Shown here piece by piece: positions 1 through 7,342 of a stretch of DNA of 20,727 bases. Within the stretch, counting starts at the first letter, position 1. Each line of letters opens with the position of its first letter. Position numbers and translations under genes: made by a program. The notes beneath the pieces were generated by a model. That model searched no databases, had not been told where the DNA came from, and saw only the letters and a program-made list of their open reading frames with translations. This stretch comes from JANMEB01 sp041740495 (GTDB lineage Bacteria; Planctomycetota; Planctomycetia; Pirellulales; Pirellulaceae): contig JBGSLW010000084.1 in NCBI GenBank assembly GCA_041740495.1, forward strand, positions 1 to 20,727. The letters run 5' to 3'.

Positions 1-1
1 G

Positions 2-922
2 ATTCGCCGATTCGCCCGCGAAGTCGGCGTGGACTTGCTGGACGTCGGCGGCACCGGTCCGAATGGACGAATCACGCGCGAGGACGTGTTGCGCGTGGTT
101 CGCAACGGTGTTTCGCAGCGGCAGGGGGTTGCACCGGCCTCGGGAGCCGCTGTCGGAGGGACTTCACTAGCGGCGCCGGCCGCGGCGGGCGCTCCGACCG
201 CGGAAGCTCGCGATGCGTTTGGTCCGGTTCGCTTGGAGAAGTTGACGCGCATTCGCCGGACGATCGCAGAGCGAATGCACCTGTCGTGGACGACGGTGCC
301 GCGTGTGACGAACTTCGACGACGCCGACGTGACCGACTTGGAGGAGTTCCGCGGACACAGCAAGGCGGACTACGCGAAACAGGGGATCAAGCTGACCAGC
401 TTGCCATTTGTCGTCAAAGCTGTGGCCATATCACTCAAGGCCCACCCGCTCCTCAATGCGTCGATCGATATGGCCGGCGGCCAGGTCATCTATAAAGACT
501 ACGTCCACGTTGGCATCGCCGTCGATACCGAACGAGGGCTCGTGGTTCCCGTGTTGCGTGACGCCGACAAATTGTCGATCCCGCAGATCGCGCGACAACT
601 GCAGGCGATCGCCGAGAACGCGCGATCCGGCGACTTCACGCTGGAGGATCTGCGCGGCGGCACGTTCACGATCAGCAACTTGGGGGCCATCGGCGGAAGC
701 TACTCGACGCCGATCGTGAACACGCCGGAGACGGCGATTCTCCTGGTGGGGCGATCGCGAAAGATGCCGGTGGTGGTGGAGGACCGGATTGCGGTACGGT
801 TGATGATGCCGCTCAGCATTTCATACGACCACCGCTTGATCGACGGATCGGCGGCGGCCCGGTTTCTCAACGACGTGATCGGCTTCCTGCAAGCCCCCAG
901 CCGATTGCTGCTGACGTTGTAA
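2..922 (+). CDS. aceF: Dihydrolipoamide acetyltransferase (E2 of pyruvate dehydrogenase), 3' part
   Basis: The reading frame is open at the left edge, so the start and the lipoyl domain(s) lie outside the window. The first visible residues (IRRFAREVGVDL, then GTGPNGRITREDV) form a peripheral subunit-binding domain, which docks E1/E3. A short Ala/Gly/Pro-rich linker follows, then the 2-oxoacid dehydrogenase catalytic domain beginning near KLTRIRRTIAERM and ending with SYDHRLIDG, which carries the catalytic His and Asp of the HxxxDG motif. The family transfers acetyl groups from lipoyl to CoA in the cytoplasmic multienzyme complex. The segment VTNFDDADVTDLEEFR is closer to AceF-type (pyruvate) E2s than to succinyl or branched-chain E2s, so pyruvate specificity is an inference from similarity. 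The stop codon lies 2 bp from the stop of the convergent lptE-like gene, and I see no terminator between them. Confidence 0.93.
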   Translation: MRRFAREVGVDLLDVGGTGPNGRITREDVLRVVRNGVSQRQGVAPASGAAVGGTSLAAPAAAGAPTAEARDAFGPVRLEKLTRIRRTIAERMHLSWTTVPRVTNFDDADVTDLEEFRGHSKADYAKQGIKLTSLPFVVKAVAISLKAHPLLNASIDMAGGQVIYKDYVHVGIAVDTERGLVVPVLRDADKLSIPQIARQLQAIAENARSGDFTLEDLRGGTFTISNLGAIGGSYSTPIVNTPETAILLVGRSRKMPVVVEDRIAVRLMMPLSISYDHRLIDGSAAARFLNDVIGFLQAPSRLLLTL

Positions 923-924
923 AG

Positions 925-1458
925 TCACCAGGGCATTTCCATCTGGCTGACAATCTGCCGGGCCAGTCGATTGATCAATTCCTGTTCGGCGGTGGTCCGC
1001 GATTGCCCCCCTTCGGGGACAAAGTCGATACTGCGATCCAGGCGAAGGACCTGACTGGTCATCAGCGGTATGCCGGTGCGATCGGTCCAGGTGAATTCCA
1101 CCAAGTAGTCGAGTTGCAGGGTGCGAGGATCGTCGTCGGCGGTCTCGGCCAACACCCGCTTGCGTTCGCGGATCAATCGGCCGCGGAGGAACGAATCGGC
1201 TTCGGCGGCATTGGCGGGGCGGTACGCCGTGGACGATTCGATCTGTTTCACGACCGCTTCGGTCAGGCGTTGTCCCAAAAACTTGCGGTACGAGTCGGAC
1301 GTGAAAATCTCCACGTGGACCGTGCGGATATCCGCTCGATACAGGCCGCGATTCCCCAGCTGATACGCGCGGCAGCCGACCGTGCACGCCAGGCTGGCGA
1401 ACAGCAGCCAGGCCAGGCCAGGGGTGGATCGAATGGAGCCGCGGTTGCGGGGAATCAT
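925..1458 (-). CDS. LptE-like LPS-assembly lipoprotein
   Basis: 177-residue small lipoprotein. The N-terminus (MIPRNRGSIRS, then a hydrophobic stretch) leads to a Cys at about residue 29 in CTVGC, a non-canonical but plausible lipobox. After the Cys comes YQLGNRGLYRADIRTVHVEIF, then RKFLGQRLTEAVVKQIESS and a beta-rich tail with ADSFLRGRL. This order is typical of LptE (LPS-assembly) proteins, which plug the LptD translocon in the outer membrane. A longer frame opens upstream at 1536, but I chose the ATG at 1458 because it overlaps the stop of the bamD-like gene as ATGA, a translational-coupling signature, and puts the hydrophobic stretch near the N-terminus. It is the last gene of the recO-bamD-lptE run and converges on aceF with a 2-bp gap. 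The family call rests on overall pattern; sequence conservation in LptE is low. Confidence 0.75.
   Translation of the reverse strand: MIPRNRGSIRSTPGLAWLLFASLACTVGCRAYQLGNRGLYRADIRTVHVEIFTSDSYRKFLGQRLTEAVVKQIESSTAYRPANAAEADSFLRGRLIRERKRVLAETADDDPRTLQLDYLVEFTWTDRTGIPLMTSQVLRLDRSIDFVPEGGQSRTTAEQELINRLARQIVSQMEMPW
1455..1458 (-). promoter_or_regulatory. ATGA stop/start overlap (bamD-like to lptE-like)
   Basis: Read on the minus strand, the four bases are ATGA: TGA ends the bamD-like gene and ATG starts the lptE-like gene. This decides the lptE start and suggests termination-reinitiation coupling of the two lipoproteins. Confidence 0.75.
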
Positions 1459-2849
1459 TTGAAGACGGTCCCGTTGTTGCCGTTGGCGATCAGAGGTTTG
1501 GACGCGCGCGGTTCCGGGAACAACTCGACGAACCAACCGGCCGGCTGCACCGGTTCCGGGGGCTTGTCTTTGAGATCGGCCACCTTCTCGGTCGCTTCGT
1601 CGGCGACCGGAGTATTGGAGTAGCGTTTGGCGATCGCATCGTAGTAGAGGCTGGCGGCCAGATTCTCGCCGCGGCCCTCGTAGAATTTCGCGGTCTTGTA
1701 GTCGTGGGCGGCCAACATGGTTTGGACTCGTGACGCTTGCGACGTCAGATACTCCCGGTTTTGTTGGATTTCGTTGGGGAACTGGCGGACAATCGCCTGC
1801 AGCAAATCATCGGCTTGTCGCAGCGGCGTGGCGTCGTAGTCAGGACCGGCGTAGGAAGCCAGCCGAGCGTTCAATTCCAGGAGGTGCGCTTCGAACTGGA
1901 ATTTACTGCCGGGGTAGGACTTGCGGAGATCCTCGAACGCATCGGCGGACTCGGTCCACCGTTCGGCTTTGTAAAACGCCTTGCCCAGGGCGACGGTGGC
2001 GTCGTCCGCGAGCTTCCCGGTGGGGTCATCCAAGCGAATTCGATGGAAGATGCGACGGGCTTCCCCCGCCAGGTTGGTGGTGGGTAGCATCTGGTCGGTC
2101 GCATTGAACCAAGGCTTCACGCCTCCGGCGTCCTTGGTCTCTAACCAGAATTGGGCGATCATGAATCGCCGTGCATTGAGATGGTCCATGTACCGCGTCC
2201 CGGAAAACTGCGCGGCGAGCGACTCGTAGGCGCGGTTGGCCAGGACGTACTGGTCTGCGAAGAAGAAGGCTTCGGCTTGCATGAACAAGGCGTCCTGCTC
2301 CAAGGCGGAATCGGGCCAGGCAGCGCAGGCCTCACGGAACTTGTTGGCCGCCCGATGGAACTCGTTGGCGGCCGCCGTGTAATCTTCCGCGGTGCGAAGT
2401 TCGATCGCGGATTCGTAGAGCTGCATCCCGCGGTCGTACGCCGCTTGGGCCCCCTTTTGGTTTTCGCCCCAGGCGGTGATCACTTTGATTGTCGTGGGAA
2501 GGTTGCGCGGGTTGAAGTCCCGGCTGATCAATCGTCCCGGACGGCGATCGGCCAACCCGGCCAGATCGTCGGGGTCGCTGCTGCGCCAGGAATCCTTGTT
2601 CCCGCGGCGCAATCCCGAGTTCGCGAGATCCTTGCGGATATCGCGAAACGTTGCGCAGCCGCTGAGAACGATCAAGAGCAGGAACCAACACAAACGACTA
2701 AGGCCGAGTCCCCGAGGCTTTTCGGCGCACGACTCGACGATCCGCGTTGTGCGGAGCCGTACCGCAAGCCGCCCTCGCCACGACTTGACATAGCGCGCGT
2801 GGATCGCGGGAGAAACGAGTCTGGAATCAGTGGCGCAAGATTCACCCAT
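1455..2849 (-). CDS. BamD-like TPR outer-membrane lipoprotein
   Basis: 464 residues. A roughly 50-residue Arg-rich N-terminal extension precedes a hydrophobic segment and a good lipobox, LLLIVLSGC, with the lipidated Cys at about residue 65. The remainder is helical with TPR-like repeats, for example AANEFHRAANKFREACAAWPDS, ALFMQAEAFFFADQYVLANRAY, ALGKAFYKAERWTESADAFEDL and GENLAASLYYDAIAKRYSNTP, matching the BamD/YfiO architecture. BamD helps insert beta-barrel proteins into the outer membrane. The protein is much longer than the E. coli one (about 245 residues). The ATG at 2849 is the only usable start before the signal segment, and AGGGAAG (minus strand, 2858-2864) sits 8 nt upstream. The gene is 42 bp downstream of recO and overlaps lptE by 4 nt. 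It could instead be a general TPR lipoprotein, but BamD fits best. Confidence 0.8.
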   Translation of the reverse strand: MGESCATDSRLVSPAIHARYVKSWRGRLAVRLRTTRIVESCAEKPRGLGLSRLCWFLLLIVLSGCATFRDIRKDLANSGLRRGNKDSWRSSDPDDLAGLADRRPGRLISRDFNPRNLPTTIKVITAWGENQKGAQAAYDRGMQLYESAIELRTAEDYTAAANEFHRAANKFREACAAWPDSALEQDALFMQAEAFFFADQYVLANRAYESLAAQFSGTRYMDHLNARRFMIAQFWLETKDAGGVKPWFNATDQMLPTTNLAGEARRIFHRIRLDDPTGKLADDATVALGKAFYKAERWTESADAFEDLRKSYPGSKFQFEAHLLELNARLASYAGPDYDATPLRQADDLLQAIVRQFPNEIQQNREYLTSQASRVQTMLAAHDYKTAKFYEGRGENLAASLYYDAIAKRYSNTPVADEATEKVADLKDKPPEPVQPAGWFVELFPEPRASKPLIANGNNGTVFK

Positions 2850-2857
2850 GCCGTCGA

Positions 2858-2864
2858 CTTCCCT
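2858..2864 (-). promoter_or_regulatory. Shine-Dalgarno of the bamD-like gene
   Basis: The minus strand reads AGGGAAG, followed by 8 nt and the ATG at 2849. It supports that distant start even though it leaves about 50 residues before the hydrophobic signal segment. Confidence 0.55.
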
Positions 2865-2891
2865 GTCTGAGTGTGGGGCCTTCGATTGGTC

Positions 2892-3653
2892 TCAACGAGT
2901 CTCGGATTTGGCAAAGTCCAAATAGGGGAGCAACTTGGGGCGATACCCCAAGATGTGCGTGATCACCTGCGTCAACAAACCGCGCGCCGCCCCCAACCCG
3001 GATGCGGCGTTCGCATCCTCGCACCAACGCGAGCCGGGTTCGCTGTAAACGCGGAGAGTCTCCAACGTGGTCGCATCCAATCCAATCACTTGTTTCTTTC
3101 CGGGTCGGCACGTGCCGCAGATCAAACCACCACTCGCCACCCCCAGCCAGGCTTGTCGAGCGGCCCCGATCGGAGTTCCGCACACGGTGCAATGATCCAA
3201 CGCCACACCTTGTCCAATAATTGCCAACAAACGCAACTCGAATCGTACCACCCACGCCCCGGGCGACTCGCCGCAATCCAAACCGATCAGTGCCGACTTG
3301 AGCAATTCGTACAGTTCGGGTTGTGGATCGGCGTGATCGGTCAGGGCCAAGACCAATTCCGCGAAATAATACCCGGCATACAACCGCCCTAAATCTCGCG
3401 CTGCGACGCGAAAACGACGCTGTAGCTTGGCTTCGGTCAATATGTCCAAGGCATCGGACGTTTTGTGGATGAACACTAGGTGACAGATCGCCAACACGTC
3501 AAGAGCAGACTCGAAAGGGCTCTTCAGCCGCCGGGCGCCCTTGGCGATCCCACTGATCTTGCCAAAATCGCGGGTGAATACGGTCACGACACAGCTGGTG
3601 TTGCTGAAGTCGACCAGGCGCAAGACAATCGCTTCGGATTTTTCGATCGCCAT
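2892..3653 (-). CDS. recO: DNA repair protein RecO
   Basis: 253 residues, normal for the family. The N-terminus (KSEAIVLRLVDFSNTS, then VVTVFTRDFGKISGIAKGA) is the RecO OB-fold, followed by the helical domain (LYAGYYFAELVLALTD). A zinc-binding CxxC pair is intact: C155/C158 (CTVC) and C179/C182 (CGTC). RecO works with RecR and RecF in loading RecA onto SSB-coated gaps. The start is an ATG with only a weak Shine-Dalgarno sequence. It is first in the minus-strand run with the bamD-like and lptE-like genes; its promoter should lie in the repeat-bearing gap beyond 3654. No defect was seen. Confidence 0.95.
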   Translation of the reverse strand: MAIEKSEAIVLRLVDFSNTSCVVTVFTRDFGKISGIAKGARRLKSPFESALDVLAICHLVFIHKTSDALDILTEAKLQRRFRVAARDLGRLYAGYYFAELVLALTDHADPQPELYELLKSALIGLDCGESPGAWVVRFELRLLAIIGQGVALDHCTVCGTPIGAARQAWLGVASGGLICGTCRPGKKQVIGLDATTLETLRVYSEPGSRWCEDANAASGLGAARGLLTQVITHILGYRPKLLPYLDFAKSETR

Positions 3654-3675
3654 CGTTATCGCGGATGAGTATACG

Positions 3676-3820
3676 TCCTTCGTTTAACGCCCAGCCGAAG
3701 GCGCCGGCTGGTACTAGCCACTACTTCGGCCTCCTTCGTTTAACGCCCAGCCGAAGGCGCCGGCACACAGTAGCCATTACTTCGGCCTCCTTCGTTTAAC
3801 GCCCAGCCGAAGGCGCCGGC
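3676..3820 (+). repeat. Three tandem copies of a 56-bp repeat unit
   Basis: A 33-bp core starting TCCTTCGTTTAACGCCCAGC and ending GGCGCCGGC occurs identically at 3676-3708, 3732-3764 and 3788-3820, with an exact 56-bp period. The two 23-bp spacers are related: both end TAGCCAYTACTTCGGCC, and only about 6 bases differ freely. Within each core, AGCCG and CGGCT can form a short hairpin. A diverged copy lies at 20679-20709 and an inverted copy at 3847-3877, so this is a dispersed family locally amplified in tandem. Confidence 0.9.
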
Positions 3821-3877
3821 TGCGGAGCGAGCGCCCAGGTAGGACCAGCCGGCGCCTTCGGCTGGGCGTTAAACGAA
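3791..3877. repeat. 31-bp perfect inverted repeat (hairpin/cruciform)
   Basis: The third repeat copy (3791-3821, starting TTCGTTTAACGCCC) is the exact reverse complement of 3847-3877 (ending GGGCGTTAAACGAA). The loop is 25 nt (3822-3846). As RNA or extruded DNA this would be a very stable stem. It lies about 140 bp upstream of recO and about 185 bp upstream of the lipoprotein gene. AAAAA follows the right arm on the plus strand; there is no T tract on the plus strand, so it is not a standard plus-strand terminator. Confidence 0.85.
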
Positions 3878-4061
3878 AAACTCGCAGCTTGGATTGCCGG
3901 GTCCCCGCATCTCCACAAGTTCGCTTACCTAGCCCAATTTGCCCAAGGCGGGGCGCGAAAAACTTCGTCTGCCCCTGTGAATTTTCGCATTGACGCAGCC
4001 GATCGAGAATCCTAGCCTTCGCGCTTCGCTCGGATTTCATTTCGGCACGAAAGGTCGGTCC

Positions 4062-5222
4062 ATGATACAACGATTCCTCTCCGGTGTGCTTTGTGCGGCT
4101 TTTCTGGCGACGTTGCTCGTCGGCTGCGCCTCCACACGCACAATGTCGTTTCCCAAAATGAATTGGGCCTGGTGGAAAAAGAAAGACGCGCCGAACGGCC
4201 GACACGACGAAGCCATCGCGGCCCCGTCGTCGACCATGTCGCCGGTGAACTCGTTGGTGAAATCGGACGGGAAGGAGCCGCTGGCGCCGGCCACCGAAAG
4301 GACGCGAAAGCCGTATGACACGGAAATCGCGCCGCCGGAGAGCAAGTCGTTCGGACCAGCAACCTCACCCGCCGACGCCTCACTGGCGCGGTCGACACGA
4401 TCGCCGAGTGATCCAGCGGCGCCCCCCACCGCCGACCTCCCCAATTCCGTCGCCAAGGCGAATTCTCCGTTAGGTGCCAATGCTCCGTTGGGTGCCAATT
4501 CACCACCGTCGGCCGAGTCCACTTTGGCCAAGTCGATGGAAAACTCGCCGCGGAAATCGTTCGAATTGTCCCCGCCGACTTCAACCGATCAGCGCCTCGA
4601 CATCACTGGCTCGAACAGCTACGTCCCAAGTCAGGCGCCGGCCGTCGCCGATCGCGGTTCCAGCGCCTCGGGTTTACGAGGCATCGCGTCGGGCGTGCAA
4701 ATGCAATCCAATCCGTATGCCTCGGGTGAAACGACTGTCACTGCGGCCGCCGTGGCCGCTCCGGGAACGTCCCCGCTGATGCCTGTTCCGAAGAGCAATG
4801 CAGCGGCTGGCGGATCGACGTACGATCGCACGCCGTACAATGGCTTTGCACCGAAAACTCCAGGCATGCAAACCAATCCGCTGGCGGCCAACACTCCCCT
4901 CACTCCGCTGCAGCCGAAGAAAACGACGTCACCAGAAAACTCCAACGCTGCAATCGGCAGCTCGATGCCGCCGACGGCGACGGGCCAACAGACGATCGCA
5001 CAGGTCAGCTATACTCCAGGGAGCATCGGTTCATCGCGTTCGTTGTCCGAGTTGTTGGCGGGGACGACCCCGGCCGCTACCCAGGTAAGTCCGAGCTTGG
5101 TGAACAACCCGGTTGCTCCAGCCGTGCCAGCCGCTGAGGCGACGAGCCCGGTTGCCGAAACGGCATCGCCCAATACCGGCACCCGGATTGGCGGCGGCGG
5201 CGCCTTTCGCATTATCAAATAG
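4062..5222 (+). CDS. Low-complexity Ser/Pro/Ala/Asn-rich lipoprotein, unknown function
   Basis: 386 residues from the ATG at 4062 (GAAAGG lies a short distance upstream). MIQRFLSGVLCAAFLATLLVGC is a textbook lipoprotein signal with LVGC and lipidated Cys22. The next stretch contains KMNWAWWKKKD, a Trp/Lys-rich patch. The remainder is disordered-looking, rich in Ser, Pro, Ala, Thr and Asn, with an 18-bp internal duplication (4461-4478 and 4479-4496, encoding SPLGAN/APLGAN). The C-terminus ends GGGGAFRIIK. I recognise no domain. It could be a periplasmic spacer or cell-envelope lipoprotein. The frame is open from 3990, but that would place 24 residues before the signal peptide. The gene ends 2 nt before birA, so the two are probably cotranscribed. 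Confidence 0.8.
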   Translation: MIQRFLSGVLCAAFLATLLVGCASTRTMSFPKMNWAWWKKKDAPNGRHDEAIAAPSSTMSPVNSLVKSDGKEPLAPATERTRKPYDTEIAPPESKSFGPATSPADASLARSTRSPSDPAAPPTADLPNSVAKANSPLGANAPLGANSPPSAESTLAKSMENSPRKSFELSPPTSTDQRLDITGSNSYVPSQAPAVADRGSSASGLRGIASGVQMQSNPYASGETTVTAAAVAAPGTSPLMPVPKSNAAAGGSTYDRTPYNGFAPKTPGMQTNPLAANTPLTPLQPKKTTSPENSNAAIGSSMPPTATGQQTIAQVSYTPGSIGSSRSLSELLAGTTPAATQVSPSLVNNPVAPAVPAAEATSPVAETASPNTGTRIGGGGAFRIIK

Positions 5223-5224
5223 GT

Positions 5225-5995
5225 TTGCCGTTGCTCGATCTGGAACAAATCCGACTCGCCTGGCGGGGCGGCTTGATCTATGAACCGGAGCTCGAGTCGA
5301 CCAACACGTCCGCATTGAATCGGTGCCGAGCGGGCTGCGAACTGCCAATGCTGGTGATCGCGGAACGGCAAACGGCCGGCCGGGGGCAGTCGGGTCGCAC
5401 CTGGTGGTCCAGTCCCGGTGGTCTGACATTCTCGTTGGCGGTTCCCACCGCCGATAACCAGGCATCCCCCAGCTTTCTGTCGCTGGTGGCAGCTACCGCG
5501 ATCGCGCGGACTATCGAAGAGGGAGGATGCTCCGCCCTGGTCCAGATCAAATGGCCCAACGATGTGTTGCTGGACGGCCGAAAAGTCTGTGGCGTGTTGG
5601 GCGAGTCGCTGGTTGTGCCGCGCGCGGCTGTCGTCGTGGGAGTAGGCATCAATTTGCAACGGCACGATTCGACCGGTAGCGCGCCTCCCGCCGAATTGGC
5701 GAGTCGAATCGGTTGGCTTGGCGATAGCACGGCGGCCCCTGTCGATCGGACGGAGTTCCTGGTTCGATTGCTCCGCCGGCTCTGGCCGGCCTTGGTGGAC
5801 TTCAATCGCGCCGAAGTATTGGCTGCGTTTCGGGCACGTTGCGGTTTGACTGGCAAAATAGTCCGGGCTCGCGGGACGTGGCAGGGGGATGTGACCGGAG
5901 TTTGTCGCGGGATCGACGACTCCGGTCGCTTGGTGGTCGAACTCGAGGGCGGTCGGCGGGTGGCTCTGGCTTCCGCCGAGCTTGATTGGCAATAA
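5225..5995 (+). CDS. birA: Biotin--[acetyl-CoA-carboxylase] ligase (monofunctional BirA)
   Basis: 256 residues. The enzyme activates biotin with ATP and attaches it to the carboxyl-carrier protein. It has the catalytic core only, with no N-terminal DNA-binding HTH, so it should not be a repressor. Visible motifs: STNTSAL near residue 25, AGRGQSGRTWWSSPGG (about 51-66, biotinyl-AMP loop), KWPNDVLL (109-116), KVCGVLGE and VVVGVGIN (137-143), then an SH3-like C-terminal domain (GKIVRARGTWQGDVTGV onward). The start is taken as TTG at 5225, 2 nt after the upstream TAG; no ATG fits before the conserved core, so coupling to the lipoprotein gene is likely. No carboxylase genes are nearby. Confidence 0.93.
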   Translation: MPLLDLEQIRLAWRGGLIYEPELESTNTSALNRCRAGCELPMLVIAERQTAGRGQSGRTWWSSPGGLTFSLAVPTADNQASPSFLSLVAATAIARTIEEGGCSALVQIKWPNDVLLDGRKVCGVLGESLVVPRAAVVVGVGINLQRHDSTGSAPPAELASRIGWLGDSTAAPVDRTEFLVRLLRRLWPALVDFNRAEVLAAFRARCGLTGKIVRARGTWQGDVTGVCRGIDDSGRLVVELEGGRRVALASAELDWQ

Positions 5996-6173
5996 CTGCC
6001 GTGCACCCTGTGCGAATTCGCTCGACCACGAAGGCACGTGCGCCGTTACCTCACGCTTCCACTGAATCCGACTTGTTTTCTCACCTGGGTCGGGGAGAAT
6101 GAACGGAGATGAGTCGAGAATCCCGCCCTGCCGGCCGCGGCCTGTCCCGTCGAGCGAACAGTGATGGCATTTC

Positions 6174-6178
6174 GGAGG
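6174..6178 (+). promoter_or_regulatory. GGAGG ribosome binding site
   Basis: GGAGG lies 11 nt before the ATG at 6190. It favours that start over the in-frame ATG at 6109, which would add 27 residues with no matching domain. Confidence 0.5.
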
Positions 6179-6189
6179 TCCACACCAAC

Positions 6190-6765
6190 ATGAATACGCA
6201 AGCGCAACACCCTCAGTGGCACGCCTTGGTCTCAGTCTACGACGATTTGGAAATGGCAAAGAAGGTCGTTGAACAATTGCTCGCCGCCGGATTCCCCGCG
6301 GAACGGATGGAGTTGGTCACCTCCAGCCTGCAACGCGAGTGCCCTGAGGTCGAGACGCCCAACGTCCGCGCAACCACCGGCAGCTCGATGGCCAGCGGCG
6401 TGGTCCAGGGCGCCAAGTTGGGCTTGGGATTGGGCGCCGGATTCGGGATCGTGGCCTCCGTACTGACCGCTTCGCCCGGACTACTTTTGGGGGCGTTGAT
6501 TTACGGTGGGATGACCGGCGGATTCATGGGAGGAATCGCCGGAGTCGAAAATGCTGTCGATAGCGACGAAGTCAACCTTCCCACCCGCGAGGAATACCAG
6601 GAAATGCTGGAAGCGGGCGATTGCCTGGTGGTCGTCTGCGGCACGCACGACGAGCTGCAGCGGGCACATGCCATCGTCGAACACAATCCAGATGCTCTGA
6701 CGCAGTTGCACCCTATGCACGGGCATCTGTTTCACGAGCACCCACGGCAGGGGACAAACGAGTAG
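6190..6765 (+). CDS. Glycine-zipper membrane protein of general-stress (YflT/DUF1269-like) type
   Basis: 191 residues. The N-terminal part, HALVSVYDDLEMAKKVVEQL then AAGFPAERMELV, resembles the small alpha/beta domain of general-stress proteins of the YflT/17M type. A Gly-rich hydrophobic segment follows (about 67-118: GAKLGLGLGAGFGIVASVL and GALIYGGMTGGFMGGIAG), probably two membrane-spanning or glycine-zipper helices. The C-terminal part (EYQEMLEAGDCLVVVCGTHDE) repeats the alpha/beta pattern seen in that family. The extreme C-terminus is His-rich (HPMHGHLFHEHP), which could bind metal; this is speculative. It appears to be a single-gene unit, with 194 bp free upstream and a hairpin 41 bp downstream. 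The assignment is by pattern, not by a diagnostic motif. Confidence 0.7.
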   Translation: MNTQAQHPQWHALVSVYDDLEMAKKVVEQLLAAGFPAERMELVTSSLQRECPEVETPNVRATTGSSMASGVVQGAKLGLGLGAGFGIVASVLTASPGLLLGALIYGGMTGGFMGGIAGVENAVDSDEVNLPTREEYQEMLEAGDCLVVVCGTHDELQRAHAIVEHNPDALTQLHPMHGHLFHEHPRQGTNE

Positions 6766-6806
6766 GCCTTGGAGCGGAGCTCAATTCCTGTCGCCCCTCA
6801 TCCCCA

Positions 6807-6840
6807 ACCCTTCTCCCCCACAAAGCTGAGGGAGAAGGGT
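6807..6840. repeat. 11-bp perfect stem hairpin (ACCCTTCTCCC/GGGAGAAGGGT)
   Basis: ACCCTTCTCCC (6807-6817) pairs perfectly with GGGAGAAGGGT (6830-6840) around a 12-nt loop. It lies 41 bp downstream of the stress-type gene. There is no T tract on either strand, so it may be a dispersed repeat or a stabilising 3' hairpin rather than a standard intrinsic terminator. Sequences of the type 'CCTCATCCCC..CCCTTCTCCC' are commonly dispersed in GC-rich genomes (from memory, unverified). Confidence 0.6.
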
Positions 6841-6986
6841 GCCGGACAACAAAGTGTCGATACGGATGCGCTGCGGGGGAGAGGGGAATTGGATAGGCTC
6901 CTAGCCAAGAATTCAACCGCTTGGCAAAATAACGTCTAATCGGTTCAGTCCTTTTGCATCGCTGCCAATCTGTGGGAGTTTGACCC

Positions 6987-7313
6987 ATGCCATTATTCGA
7001 AATTGAAACGGACGCACATATCATCATCACTTGGGCGGGTGACGAAGACCTGGCCACGAAAGTGGCCGCCGAATCGTATCCGTCCGAGGCGATCGTTCGC
7101 ATGACTAAACGCCCGCGGGATAGCTGGGTCATTTCGAAAGGTGTGTTGGGACTGAAAGAACGCAAGGGAGATCCTTGCAACGTCGCGCGGGATTGCCTTT
7201 CGAAAGCCGCCGGCGACAAGGTCCACGCCATTCGACTGTACATGCACGAAACCGGAACCGATCTGGAGCAAGCGCGCAAAGTGATCGAATCCAATATGGT
7301 CATGGGCTGGTAG
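6987..7313 (+). CDS. Small protein with ribosomal L7/L12-like C-terminal motif
   Basis: 108 residues, starting MPLFEIETDAHIIITWAG, with no signal peptide or membrane segment. The N-terminal half (to about residue 55) is not recognised. The C-terminal stretch KVHAIRLYMHETGTDLEQAR then KVIES follows the pattern of the L7/L12 C-terminal fold (K..AI+.....TG.+L.EA+..VE), which also occurs in non-ribosomal proteins. Codon use and composition are like the neighbours, and the sequence does not read as a shadow of another gene, so I consider it real. The ATG has GGGAG about 10 nt upstream. Function is unknown; a cytoplasmic protein with a protein-interaction fold is the most that can be said. Confidence 0.7.
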   Translation: MPLFEIETDAHIIITWAGDEDLATKVAAESYPSEAIVRMTKRPRDSWVISKGVLGLKERKGDPCNVARDCLSKAAGDKVHAIRLYMHETGTDLEQARKVIESNMVMGW

Positions 7314-7342
7314 GAATTGGCCCACGATCGGTGAATTGCGAC

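Larger units (their letters stand above)
3654..4061. other. Intergenic region between divergent recO and lipoprotein genes
   Basis: 408 bp without a credible gene. The left part (3676-3877) is filled by the GC-rich repeat units described separately. The right part (about 3878-4061) is less repetitive and should hold the promoter of the lipoprotein gene at 4062, but I see no convincing -35/-10 pair. Open frames here are only extensions of neighbouring genes or readings of the repeats. Confidence 0.6.

Noticed and set aside
3676..3877. CRISPR-like array (33-bp repeat, 23-bp spacers)
   Set aside because: The spacers share most of their bases, one copy is inverted, and no cas gene is near. It is a tandem dispersed repeat.
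5009..6259. 416-codon minus-strand frame opposite birA and the lipoprotein
   Set aside because: It is antisense to birA, which has clear motifs, and its own translation is Arg/Pro/Gln-rich without a domain; a GC-rich shadow.
6807..6840. Intrinsic terminator after the stress-type gene
   Set aside because: The stem is strong, but neither strand has a T tract after it; kept as a hairpin repeat only.
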